This document shows, in pieces, positions 7,882-16,899 of a stretch of DNA of 46,996 bases. The translations under genes were made by a program, and so were the position numbers. Under the pieces are notes generated by a model. That model saw only the letters and a list, made by a program, of their open reading frames with translations. It had not been told where the DNA came from and did not search any database. Position 1 is the first letter of the stretch. Each line of letters begins with the position of its first letter. The stretch spans positions 1 through 46,996 of the forward strand of contig JAURNW010000001.1 in assembly GCA_030829985.1 (NCBI GenBank), read 5' to 3'. This DNA is from Gammaproteobacteria bacterium (GTDB lineage Bacteria > Pseudomonadota > Gammaproteobacteria > Eutrophobiales > Eutrophobiaceae).

Positions 7882-9786
7882 ATGTTAGGAACGATAAGAG
7901 ATAAAGCAACAGGTTGGATAGCCGGCATCATTGTGGGCGCATTAATTATTTCCTTTGCTTTTTGGGGTGTCAGTTTTTATTTTGGGCAGGGCGGTGACGT
8001 AAACGTTGCTACTGTCAATGGTACAGATATTAAACTCAAAACATTTCAACGCTCTTTCTATACGCTTAGAAAACAAATGCAAACAATGTTAGACGATAAG
8101 GCTCTGACTCTCGAGGAAGAGGATTTTGTTAAACAAGAAACCCTGAAAAGACTGGTTGAAACTGAAGTAATAAATCAGATTATCAAAGATAATGGTTTAC
8201 GAGTCTCTAACGAGAAAGTAATAGAAACTATTACAAATCTGGAATATTTCAAGGATGACAAAGGATTTGATCGCGATAAATATGAGCGAACAGTAATTAG
8301 TATGGGGATGGACCCAGTCGTTTTTGAAGCACAACTCAGAATGGATTTATTATCCGAACAATTACAAGCAGGCTTGTCAGAAAGTCTTTTCGTATTAGGA
8401 TCGGAACTTGATGAAGCTGTCCAATTGCAGTCGCAAACCCGTGATTTAACCTATAGCATTCTTAATTTGTCCTCATTTATCGATAAATCTGAAGTTGCTG
8501 ATTCAGAGATAGAGGCTTTTTATAAAGAAAATCCACAGAGTTTTGCTGAGCCGGAAAAAGTTAAAATCGCATATCTCGAACTGGATGTTGATGACCTGGC
8601 CAACGCTATTTCAACTGACGAAGAACAACTCAGAACCTATTACAATGATAATAAAGACAAATATGATGTCGTAGAACAACGTTCTGTAACAAAGCTGTTT
8701 GTGAAGACCGGTGAAGATGCAACTGTCGAAGATAAAAATAGAGCTAAAGAAGTTATTAACTCTGCTATGGCTTTGGTTGATAACGGTAAAAGCTTTGAAG
8801 AAGTTATTGAGAAGTTTACCGAGGAAGGTAAGGGCGCTTTAGAATTTAGTGAACATGCGTTTATGGCGAAAGGTATTATGGATAAAGAGGTTGATGAATT
8901 TCTTTTTTCAGCAGATGAAGGTGCTATAAGTGAACCTATAGAAACCGAAAGCGGTTTCAATATTGTAAAAGTGGGTGAAATCAGAGGCGGCCCAAAAAAT
9001 GTTTATGAAACCGTCGCCGAACAAGTAGCGAAAGACTATCAAAAGTCAGAAGCAGAATTACAGTTTTTTGAATTAGCCGATTTATTAACAACCTTAAGTT
9101 ATGAGCATTCAGATACACTTGAATTTGCGGCTGAGGAAATCGGTCAAAATGTTATCGAAAGTGAATATTTCTCCAGAGTTAGTACGCCTGAAGGTGTACT
9201 GTCAAATTCTGATGTGATATCAAAAAGTTTTGACCCCGAATTAATTGGAACTGGTCAAAATAGTGAAGCAATAGAAATTTCCGTTAATCATATTATTGTT
9301 TTAAGAGTTGTTGACCATAAAGTTGCAACGACAAAACCACTTGAAGAAGTAAGGGATGACGTAATTGCGAGTATCTGGTTACAACGGGCAAAGGATAAGA
9401 TTAAAGAAACAGCTGAGAATATCTCAGAACAATTAGAGTCCGGTATTGCCCCTGATGCATTAACAAGTGAAGTTGACCTTGAATGGGAAACAGCTGAAAA
9501 AGTTACACGGGAAGATGTAAATGTAAACAGGGCCGTTTTACGTAACGCATTTCAAGCAGGCAAACCAAAGGATAAACCAATCGTTGTCACAAATCGTCTC
9601 GGTAGTGGTGATTATGCAATTATTCAAGTAACTGCTGCCTATGAAGGCGAGGTTTCTGAAGGCGATGAAATTATTAATAAATATGATTTGGAATTACGAA
9701 GAAACCGTGGCACAACAGAATGGCGAGAGTTTTTAAATGACGCAAGAAAGAATGCAAATGTAAAACTCTATAAGGAAAATATCTAG
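7882..9786 (+). CDS. ppiD: Periplasmic folding chaperone PpiD (SurA/parvulin family)
   Basis: PpiD is an inner-membrane-anchored periplasmic chaperone associated with the Sec translocon. The 634 residues fit the family. A single N-terminal membrane helix (about 12-34, GWIAGIIVGALIISFAFWGV) is followed by a SurA-type N-domain (about 35-200), one parvulin domain near residues 260-365 (with the ESGFNIVKVGE ending) and a helical C-terminus. In E. coli too ppiD follows hupB. The coding stop shares the tetranucleotide CTAG with the stop of the convergent symporter gene. Confidence 0.93.
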   Translation: MLGTIRDKATGWIAGIIVGALIISFAFWGVSFYFGQGGDVNVATVNGTDIKLKTFQRSFYTLRKQMQTMLDDKALTLEEEDFVKQETLKRLVETEVINQIIKDNGLRVSNEKVIETITNLEYFKDDKGFDRDKYERTVISMGMDPVVFEAQLRMDLLSEQLQAGLSESLFVLGSELDEAVQLQSQTRDLTYSILNLSSFIDKSEVADSEIEAFYKENPQSFAEPEKVKIAYLELDVDDLANAISTDEEQLRTYYNDNKDKYDVVEQRSVTKLFVKTGEDATVEDKNRAKEVINSAMALVDNGKSFEEVIEKFTEEGKGALEFSEHAFMAKGIMDKEVDEFLFSADEGAISEPIETESGFNIVKVGEIRGGPKNVYETVAEQVAKDYQKSEAELQFFELADLLTTLSYEHSDTLEFAAEEIGQNVIESEYFSRVSTPEGVLSNSDVISKSFDPELIGTGQNSEAIEISVNHIIVLRVVDHKVATTKPLEEVRDDVIASIWLQRAKDKIKETAENISEQLESGIAPDALTSEVDLEWETAEKVTREDVNVNRAVLRNAFQAGKPKDKPIVVTNRLGSGDYAIIQVTAAYEGEVSEGDEIINKYDLELRRNRGTTEWREFLNDARKNANVKLYKENI

Positions 9787-10997
9787 TCGTTTTCTTTGGG
9801 TAGCAACGGTTCTATTACTGCCGCACCAACACTGTCACCCCAGACATTTACAGTCGTTCTAAACCGATCCAGGAACCAGTCAACAGCGAGTATCATTCCG
9901 ATACCTTCAACTGGTAAATGAACAGCATTAAGTACAATCAGCATTGTTACCAGACCAGCCTGCGGAATTCCCGCAGCACCAATGGCAGCTAAGGTCGCTG
10001 TAATAAATATGATTGCTTGATCGGCTAAACCCATTTCAATACCATAAGCTTGTGCGATATACATGACCGCTACAGATTCATAGAGTGCGGTCCCATCCAT
10101 ATTCACAGTAGCACCTATCGGCAAGACAAACTTCACAGAGCGTTTATCTACGCCAGCTTCCAACGCGCATTCCATTGTTAATGGTAAGGTAGCAGACGAA
10201 CTGGCAGTACCGAATGCTGTAAAAAGCGCGCGTAATAATTTAATTAAATAATCTCTTCCTCTATTACTGAATATTATCAAAATAATAAATAACAATATGA
10301 AGTGCAAAGTCAGCCCGAGAATAACGGTAAAACAGTAGCTGCCCACCGCCAGCAATTCATTCTTAACCGCGAGACCACCACCAGCCCTGCCAATTTGTCC
10401 CGCAATCAGTGCAAATATTCCAATTGGTGCAAATGCCATGACCCAGATAACCAGTTTCATCATGACTTCATTGAGGCCATCAAAAAACCGGATTATAGTG
10501 ACGTTTTTTTCACCTATGGTAGTTAACGCGGCTGCAAATAAGAGGCAAAAAACGATGACAGGGAGTAATTTTGTATCAGCTGCAGCAGAGATGATATTCG
10601 GTTCAATTAATGACTGGATGATATCAACAAACCCGGTACCCTCTTTATCGGCAATTGTCTGGGGAACAACATCACTGAGAGTTTCGATGCCTTTACCAGG
10701 TTGGATAAGATTGACAACAAATAATCCAATTAAAACAGCACAAGCAGTAGTAGCTGCATAGTAAAGCAGGGTTACGCCGCCCACTTTGCCTAATTTCCGG
10801 ATATCACCTAAAGATGTAACACCGCTTATGACAGCGGCAACGATCAATGGAATGATCATCATCTTCAAGGTATCGAGAAATAAATCACCGATCCATGCGA
10901 CAGAAACCATGGCTGGTCCAAACAACCAGCCACATATAATTCCAGCGATGGCGCCAATCAATATTGCGATGATTAGCCTATGTTCACTGAAAGACAT
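9783..10997 (-). CDS. Dicarboxylate/amino acid:cation symporter (DAACS family)
   Basis: A 404-residue, very hydrophobic transporter that would co-import dicarboxylates or acidic amino acids with Na+ or H+ across the inner membrane. The family's serine-rich re-entrant loop (TASSSATLP) and the NMDGTALYE motif of the substrate and cation site are both visible, at about 265-305. Length is typical for GltP/SdcS-type members. I cannot tell glutamate/aspartate from C4-dicarboxylate specificity. It is 10 bases downstream of fabI on the same strand, and its 3' end overlaps the end of ppiD. Confidence 0.9.
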   Translation of the reverse strand: MSFSEHRLIIAILIGAIAGIICGWLFGPAMVSVAWIGDLFLDTLKMMIIPLIVAAVISGVTSLGDIRKLGKVGGVTLLYYAATTACAVLIGLFVVNLIQPGKGIETLSDVVPQTIADKEGTGFVDIIQSLIEPNIISAAADTKLLPVIVFCLLFAAALTTIGEKNVTIIRFFDGLNEVMMKLVIWVMAFAPIGIFALIAGQIGRAGGGLAVKNELLAVGSYCFTVILGLTLHFILLFIILIIFSNRGRDYLIKLLRALFTAFGTASSSATLPLTMECALEAGVDKRSVKFVLPIGATVNMDGTALYESVAVMYIAQAYGIEMGLADQAIIFITATLAAIGAAGIPQAGLVTMLIVLNAVHLPVEGIGMILAVDWFLDRFRTTVNVWGDSVGAAVIEPLLPKEND

Positions 10998-11007
10998 TAG
11001 TTGATAT

Positions 11008-11784
11008 CTATGCCATACCTATGGAATTAAATCCGCCATCAACGTAGGTGATTTCACCGGTTATTGCAGAAGCGTAATCAGAGCAGAGAAATGCCGCGAC
11101 ATTGCCGACTTCATCTATATTCACATTACGTCTCAGAGGCGATACTTTTTCGACATGATTAAGGAAATCACGCATACCGCTGATTCCAGAAGACGCTAAT
11201 GTACGGATTGGTCCGGCGGAAATTGCGTTTACACGAATACCTCCAGGTCCAAGGCTGGAAGCCATATAACGAACGTTTGCTTCCAGACTAGCCTTTGCAA
11301 CTCCCATTACATTGTAGTTCGGCATGGCGCGCACAGCACCGATATAACTGAGTGTCAGCATGGCACCATTGCGACCTTGCATCATTTCCCGTGCTGCGTC
11401 ACCAAGCGCAGAAAAGCTGTAAGAACTTATCTCATGAGCCATCAGGAAACCTTCACGAGTCACGTTTTCCAGATATTCTCCTTCTAACTGTTCTTTGGGT
11501 GCGTAAGCGACGGAATGTATCAATATGTCCAATCCATCCCAATAATCATCGAGATGTTCGAAAACGGACTCTATTTGTTTGTCATCAGACACATCGCATG
11601 GCACGGTAATCTCTGAATTGACTTCAGCGGCATATTTTTCAACTCTGCCTCGTAGCTTCTCATTTTGATAGGTAAATGCTAATTCTGCGCCTTCACGATG
11701 CATAGCTTGGGCAATTCCCCAGGCAATGGATCTGTTACTGGCAACACCAACGATTAAAGCGCGTTTGTTATCGAGTAATCCCAT
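11008..11784 (-). CDS. fabI: Enoyl-[acyl-carrier-protein] reductase (NADH), FabI
   Basis: FabI reduces enoyl-ACP in the last step of each fatty-acid elongation cycle. The 258 residues match the family. The N-terminal nucleotide-binding stretch has [15 protein letters not shown]. The catalytic residues Tyr147, Tyr157 and Lys164 lie in LSYIGA and [11 protein letters not shown], equivalent to Tyr146, Tyr156 and Lys163 of E. coli. The start codon has TTTAAAGGAAAAAAAG upstream on the minus strand. It is followed closely by the symporter gene, and is divergent from the ABC importer operon at 11880. Confidence 0.97.
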   Translation of the reverse strand: MGLLDNKRALIVGVASNRSIAWGIAQAMHREGAELAFTYQNEKLRGRVEKYAAEVNSEITVPCDVSDDKQIESVFEHLDDYWDGLDILIHSVAYAPKEQLEGEYLENVTREGFLMAHEISSYSFSALGDAAREMMQGRNGAMLTLSYIGAVRAMPNYNVMGVAKASLEANVRYMASSLGPGGIRVNAISAGPIRTLASSGISGMRDFLNHVEKVSPLRRNVNIDEVGNVAAFLCSDYASAITGEITYVDGGFNSIGMA

Positions 11785-11879
11785 CTTTTTTTCCTTTAAT
11801 AAATATAGTTATCTGAATCTTTTTATTCGCGTAATATCAAAGTGTACAGAAAAACGCTCACGTTTATAATGCATCTGTG

Positions 11880-14075
11880 ATGACAAACCCTATAAAAATA
11901 ATAAATCGATACATTCCGAGACTAGGTAATTTCCCACAACTACTGGTTTGTGTCTTATTACTCTGTACCGGTTGTGATTATTCCCCCTGGAATAATCCCT
12001 ATCCTAATGAGGATTCGGCAAAAAATATCTATTACGATTCATTTCCCGAGCGCCCAAAACACCTGGATCCGGTTAGTTCTTACAGTGCCAACGAATATGT
12101 TTTTCTTGGGCAAATATATGAACCGCCATTACAGTACCATTTTCTGAAACGACCCTATCAATTAATTCCGTTGACGGCGACCGAGTTACCCCGGGCAAGA
12201 TACTTTAATAAGGCCGGACAGCCTTTGGAAGAAGACTCAGATCCGGCCGATGTTTACAGGGTAAAATATACAATATCAATTAAGCCCGCTCTTTTATATC
12301 AACCACATCCAGCCTTTGCAAAAAATGCGAGTGGTAAATACCTCTATCATGACCTTGATCCACAAAAGTTGGAAAATATTCATGCATTATCAGACTTTGA
12401 TACGGTCGGGACGCGAAAATTATTGGCCAATGATTATGTGTATCAAATTAAAAGGATGGCACATCCCAGGGTTCATTCACCGATTGCGGGTTTAATGAGG
12501 AAGTATATCCTCGGTCTTGACGAATTCGCCAAAGAACTATCCGAGATTGAAAAAGACGATACAACTTCAGGCTATATCGACCTGAATAGGTTTGAGTTAC
12601 CGGGCGCGCGAGTTGTTGATGACACAACCTTTGAGATTACGCTTAAACAGAAGTATCCACAGTTTATTTATTGGTTATCAATGTCGTTTTTTGCGCCCAT
12701 GCCATGGGAAGCGGATTATTTTTATTCTCAAGAGGGTATGACCGATAAGAATATAACACTGGATTGGTATCCAGTGGGTACGGGTCCTTTCATGTTGTCT
12801 GAAAACAATCCCAATCGAAGGATGGTATTGAAACGTAATCCAAACTTTCGTGGCGAGGCCTATCCAAGCGAAGGAGAAGCCGGTGATTTGGAATCAGGCA
12901 TACTCGAAGATGCAGGGAAAAATATGCCGTTCATTGATACTGCGATCTATAGTCTCGAAAAAGAATCAATACCGGCCTGGAATAAATTTTTGCAAGGCTA
13001 TTACGATACCTCCGGCATAGTCTCGGACAGTTTTGATCAGGCGGTGCAATTCAATACCCAGGGAGATGCAGAATTAACCGATGAAATGCGGGAAAAAGGG
13101 ATCAATTTACAAACTGCAGTGACTACCTCTAGTTACTATATGGGATTCAACATGGCTGATGAGGTCATCGGTGGCAATAGTGAACGAGCGACACTGTTAA
13201 GACGCGCCATTTCAATCGCCGTTGATTATGAAGAGTACATTTCAATTTTTGCCAATGGACGTGGTGAACCTGCGCAAGGCCCCATACCCCCGGGTATCTT
13301 TGGCAATATTCCCGGTGAGCCGGGTATAAACCCTTATGTCTATGAATGGCAAGGTGACAAGGCAGTTCGCAGGTCCATAGAAGAGGCAAAAGCATTATTA
13401 GTACAAGCGGGCTACCCTAATGGGCGCAATAAAAATACAGGCAAACAACTGGTACTAAATCTCGATTCTCCAGCTGCAGGACCGGGAAGCAAGGCCAGTT
13501 TTGACTGGTTGCGAAAGCAATATGCAAAGCTTGGTATAAACCTGGTTATACGAGCAACGGATTACAATCGCTTTCAGGAAAAAATCAGAAAAGGAACGGC
13601 ACAAATATTTCAATGGGGATGGAACGCAGATTATCCTGATCCGGAAAACTTTTTCTTTTTACTTTATGGTCCTAATGCAAAGATTGATCACAATGGTGAA
13701 AATGCAGCTAATTATAAAAATGCCGAATTTGATGAACTGTTTAATCAGATGAAAAGTATGTCTAACAGCCCACAACGACAGGACGTTATAAACAAGATGG
13801 TTGAGATTCTCAGACACGATGCACCCTGGTTATGGGGTTTTCACCCAGTTGGTTTTTCCTTGCATCATGAATGGTACAAGAATGCCAAGCCAAACTTGAT
13901 GGCTAATAACACACTTAAATATAAACGAATTGAACCTCGATTACGCACAGAAAATCGTACAGCCTGGAATCAGCCGATATGGTGGCCGATTGCGCTAGTG
14001 ATTATTCTGTTAATAATAATGCTACTGCCAGCTATTATTTCCTATCGTCGTAAGGAGACCGAATCAATCTTATGA
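11880..14075 (+). CDS. ABC importer substrate-binding lipoprotein, peptide/opine type (SBP family 5)
   Basis: Solute-binding component of an oligopeptide-type importer. The N-terminus has a signal peptide ending in a lipobox (LLCTGC, lipidated Cys about residue 32), then a long family-5 binding fold with NPNFRGEAYP-like and GWNADYPDPENFF motifs. Unusually, the protein ends with a strong hydrophobic helix (PIALVIILLIIMLLPAII) and a basic tail, so both ends appear membrane-attached. At about 731 residues it is longer than typical OppA (about 540). A GTG at 11877 adjoins the ATG chosen here. Its stop overlaps the next permease start (ATGA). Confidence 0.9.
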   Translation: MTNPIKIINRYIPRLGNFPQLLVCVLLLCTGCDYSPWNNPYPNEDSAKNIYYDSFPERPKHLDPVSSYSANEYVFLGQIYEPPLQYHFLKRPYQLIPLTATELPRARYFNKAGQPLEEDSDPADVYRVKYTISIKPALLYQPHPAFAKNASGKYLYHDLDPQKLENIHALSDFDTVGTRKLLANDYVYQIKRMAHPRVHSPIAGLMRKYILGLDEFAKELSEIEKDDTTSGYIDLNRFELPGARVVDDTTFEITLKQKYPQFIYWLSMSFFAPMPWEADYFYSQEGMTDKNITLDWYPVGTGPFMLSENNPNRRMVLKRNPNFRGEAYPSEGEAGDLESGILEDAGKNMPFIDTAIYSLEKESIPAWNKFLQGYYDTSGIVSDSFDQAVQFNTQGDAELTDEMREKGINLQTAVTTSSYYMGFNMADEVIGGNSERATLLRRAISIAVDYEEYISIFANGRGEPAQGPIPPGIFGNIPGEPGINPYVYEWQGDKAVRRSIEEAKALLVQAGYPNGRNKNTGKQLVLNLDSPAAGPGSKASFDWLRKQYAKLGINLVIRATDYNRFQEKIRKGTAQIFQWGWNADYPDPENFFFLLYGPNAKIDHNGENAANYKNAEFDELFNQMKSMSNSPQRQDVINKMVEILRHDAPWLWGFHPVGFSLHHEWYKNAKPNLMANNTLKYKRIEPRLRTENRTAWNQPIWWPIALVIILLIIMLLPAIISYRRKETESIL

Positions 14076-15049
14076 TCAGTTATATCCTGAGACGAATTGC
14101 CTACGCCTTTCCAATATTGATCGGTGTAAATATTATTACGTTTGTATTATTTTTTGTTGTGAATACGCCGGATGATATGGCGCGTATGCAACTTGGTATG
14201 AAACGTGTTGATGATGCAGCGATAAGCAAATGGAAAGAAGAACGAGGCTATGATAAACCCATCCTGTGGAATCAAGATGCTGAAGCAATCGAAAAAATAA
14301 CCGACACTATCTTTTTTCAAAATTCAGTCAAATTATTTATCTTTGACTTTGGTCGATCTGATAGTGGTCGTGATATCGGTTATGATATCAGTCAACGAAT
14401 GTGGCCAAGTCTTGCGATTACTGTTCCAGGTTTAATACTGGGGTTATTAGCCTATATTACATTTGGTTTAACGCTTGCCTTTTTCCGGGGAAGTTATGTT
14501 GATGTCTCCGGTGTTATCTTATGTGTTGTCATGATGTCGATCTCTGGTTTGTTTTATATTATTGGCGGCCAATATCTGATCGGTAAGTTTTTTCATCTGG
14601 TTCCTATCTCCGGGTATGACACAGGTTTTAACGCCATAAAATTTACTGTTTTGCCAGTTTTGGTCGGACTCGTTGGAGGAATTGGTTCGAGTACTCGCTG
14701 GTATCGCACTATCTTCCTCGAAGAAATGGGGAAAGATTATGTTCGAACAGCCAAGGCCAAAGGCTTGTCTGAAACAAGAGTGCTTTATCACCATGTGTTG
14801 ATGAATGGATTGATTCCAATACTGACAGGTGTGGTTGTAATTTTACCTAGCCTGTTTATTGGCAGCTTGATAGTAGAATCTTTCTTCGCAATACCCGGCC
14901 TTGGTAGTTATACAATTGATGCTATTAGCGCACAGGACTTTGCGATAGTACGTTCTATGGTATTTTTAGGCTCAGTGTTATATATCATTGGTTTAATACT
15001 GACAGATATATCCTATACATTAGTCGACCCCAGAGTCAGGTTGAATTAG
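14072..15049 (+). CDS. ABC importer permease, OppB/DppB/YejB type
   Basis: A 325-residue inner-membrane permease with about six helices. The N-terminus (MISYILRRIAYAFPILIGVNIITF) is characteristic of the B-type permease of peptide importers. The conserved cytoplasmic coupling loop contains DYVRTAKAKGLSETRVLYHHVLMN. The C-terminus VDPRVRLN is the family ending. It overlaps the substrate-binding gene by four bases and is two bases from the next permease, so the genes are translationally coupled. Confidence 0.95.
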   Translation: MISYILRRIAYAFPILIGVNIITFVLFFVVNTPDDMARMQLGMKRVDDAAISKWKEERGYDKPILWNQDAEAIEKITDTIFFQNSVKLFIFDFGRSDSGRDIGYDISQRMWPSLAITVPGLILGLLAYITFGLTLAFFRGSYVDVSGVILCVVMMSISGLFYIIGGQYLIGKFFHLVPISGYDTGFNAIKFTVLPVLVGLVGGIGSSTRWYRTIFLEEMGKDYVRTAKAKGLSETRVLYHHVLMNGLIPILTGVVVILPSLFIGSLIVESFFAIPGLGSYTIDAISAQDFAIVRSMVFLGSVLYIIGLILTDISYTLVDPRVRLN

Positions 15050-15051
15050 CT

Positions 15052-16449
15052 ATGCCAGTTATCTTCATTACTGACGCATTTATATTTCTGCTGGTTTTTA
15101 TGGTGTCTGCCTATGTGCTTTATGCACGGCAACATGAACACCTTCGCGCACCATGGCATGATGTTGCTCGTAGACCACTGGCGATGTCTGCCGCGATCAT
15201 ACTAGTCGTTTATGTTGCTGTTGGTTTACTCGACTCAGTTCATTTTCATCCGGAACTGGAAGCTACAGAAACAACTCAAGCAGTACAATCGACAGAAGTA
15301 TCGAGTTTACTGGATCTCGTGCTAGATGATTTACGTAAGAATACAGAGCGCACCTATTCAGCACCTTTAGCAAGCTATGCTTTTTCTAAAGAGATGATTG
15401 ATCTGCCAAATGGAAAACAAATCAGGGATTATCCTCGATTAAAGTTTGGTGGTGTACATTTAAACAATCCTGAAACAGAGCGGCTGGCGGACATTAGTAA
15501 ACATATTGTCATCGGTTTGCTTTTCGGATTGATAATCAGTTTGCTTGTCTCAACTGTAATAGTTTTCATTCTGGGTAAGTCACACAAGATATCGTTTAAA
15601 CAAGCGATAAATAAAATATGCCATAACGATTTCCTTGTTTCATGGACGGCAATGTTGATTACCATGAGCCTGATTATTATGGCTGCGTGTATCATTTTTA
15701 ACTTATCACAGTACTATCATGTTTTTGGCACTGATAAAGTAGGGCAGGACGTACTATATCAAGCTATAAAGAGTGTCCGTACCGGATTGGTTATTGGTAC
15801 CTTAACAACGCTAGTCATGTTGCCATTTGCAATCATGATGGGACTAATGGCGGGTTATTTTCGTGGCTGGATAGATGATGTCATCCAATATCTATATACG
15901 ACATTAAATTCTATTCCAGGTGTATTACTTATCGCTGCATCTATATTACTACTACAAGTTTATATCGGTAATCATGCGGACGATTTTAATAGTATTGAAG
16001 AAAGAGCAGATCTCAGACTTTTATTCCTTTGCATTATTCTTGGTATAACAAGTTGGACTGGTCTTTGTCGCTTACTAAGGGCAGAAACATTAAAACTTCG
16101 GGAAATAGATTATGTTCAGGCGGCACAGGCATTTGGTGTTAGCAATATGAGCATTATGTTGCGTCATTTATTACCCAATGTAATGCACATCGTCATGATT
16201 ACAATTGTGATTGATTTCAGCGGTCTTGTGCTGGCGGAAGCGGTACTGTCTTATATAAATATTGGTGTGGATCCGAGCATGAACAGTTGGGGCAATATGA
16301 TTAACGGTGCGCGTCTTGAGATGGCGCGCGAACCTATAGTCTGGTGGTCGTTAGCAGCAGCATTTGTTTTTATGTTTATATTAGTATTGGCAGCTAATTT
16401 ATTTTCTGATGCAGTACGCGATTCATTTGATCCGAGGCTCCGCCATTAA
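15052..16449 (+). CDS. ABC importer permease, OppC/DppC/YejE type
   Basis: Second permease of the importer, 465 residues. It is longer than the usual approximately 300-350 because of an N-terminal part with two extra helices and a soluble segment (about residues 75-140). The C-terminal half holds the typical features: DKVGQDVLYQAIKSVRTGL, the coupling loop with DYVQAAQAFGVSNMSIMLRHLLPN, and the ending DSFDPRLRH. It forms the translocation pore with the preceding permease. Confidence 0.93.
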   Translation: MPVIFITDAFIFLLVFMVSAYVLYARQHEHLRAPWHDVARRPLAMSAAIILVVYVAVGLLDSVHFHPELEATETTQAVQSTEVSSLLDLVLDDLRKNTERTYSAPLASYAFSKEMIDLPNGKQIRDYPRLKFGGVHLNNPETERLADISKHIVIGLLFGLIISLLVSTVIVFILGKSHKISFKQAINKICHNDFLVSWTAMLITMSLIIMAACIIFNLSQYYHVFGTDKVGQDVLYQAIKSVRTGLVIGTLTTLVMLPFAIMMGLMAGYFRGWIDDVIQYLYTTLNSIPGVLLIAASILLLQVYIGNHADDFNSIEERADLRLLFLCIILGITSWTGLCRLLRAETLKLREIDYVQAAQAFGVSNMSIMLRHLLPNVMHIVMITIVIDFSGLVLAEAVLSYINIGVDPSMNSWGNMINGARLEMAREPIVWWSLAAAFVFMFILVLAANLFSDAVRDSFDPRLRH

Positions 16450-16489
16450 TAAATCATCACTCATTTAATTAAAATAATAACTATAAACC

Positions 16490-16897
16490 ATGACCAAAAA
16501 AAACGTTACATTACCAGGCGATAGACATCCGGCCATAAAATTAGTGGCAATGCCAAAGGATTCAAATGGTGGTGGTAGTGTGTTCGGAGGTTGGATAATG
16601 GCTAATGTTGATATGGCCGGCTCCATCCCTGCGGTAGAGCGTGCACGAGGTCGTGTTGCAACGGTTGCTGTTAACTCATTTGAATTTCATGAACCAGTGT
16701 TGGTTGGCGATGTGGTCAGTTATTTCGCTGAAGTGATCAAAACTGGCCGCTCATCCATTACGATTAAAGTCGAAGTCTATGCGGAACGTAATCCAGTAGA
16801 TAAAGAAACTATAAAAGTTACTGAAGCTGAATTAACCTATGTTGCACTGGACGAAAATCGTGTGCCACGACAATTACCCGATTTGGAAACAGTATAG
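16490..16897 (+). CDS. Acyl-CoA thioesterase, YciA-like hotdog protein
   Basis: A 135-residue hotdog-fold thioesterase hydrolysing acyl-CoA esters. GSVFGGWIMANVDMAGS at about 28-44 is the YciA/acyl-CoA hydrolase signature, with Asp in the central helix. The beta strands around VNSFEFHEPVLVGD and the AELTYVALD ending fit the family. It sits inside the ABC importer operon, between the second permease (40 bases upstream) and the ATPase (2 bases downstream). That context is not explained by peptide transport alone. Confidence 0.9.
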   Translation: MTKKNVTLPGDRHPAIKLVAMPKDSNGGGSVFGGWIMANVDMAGSIPAVERARGRVATVAVNSFEFHEPVLVGDVVSYFAEVIKTGRSSITIKVEVYAERNPVDKETIKVTEAELTYVALDENRVPRQLPDLETV

Positions 16898-16899
16898 CT

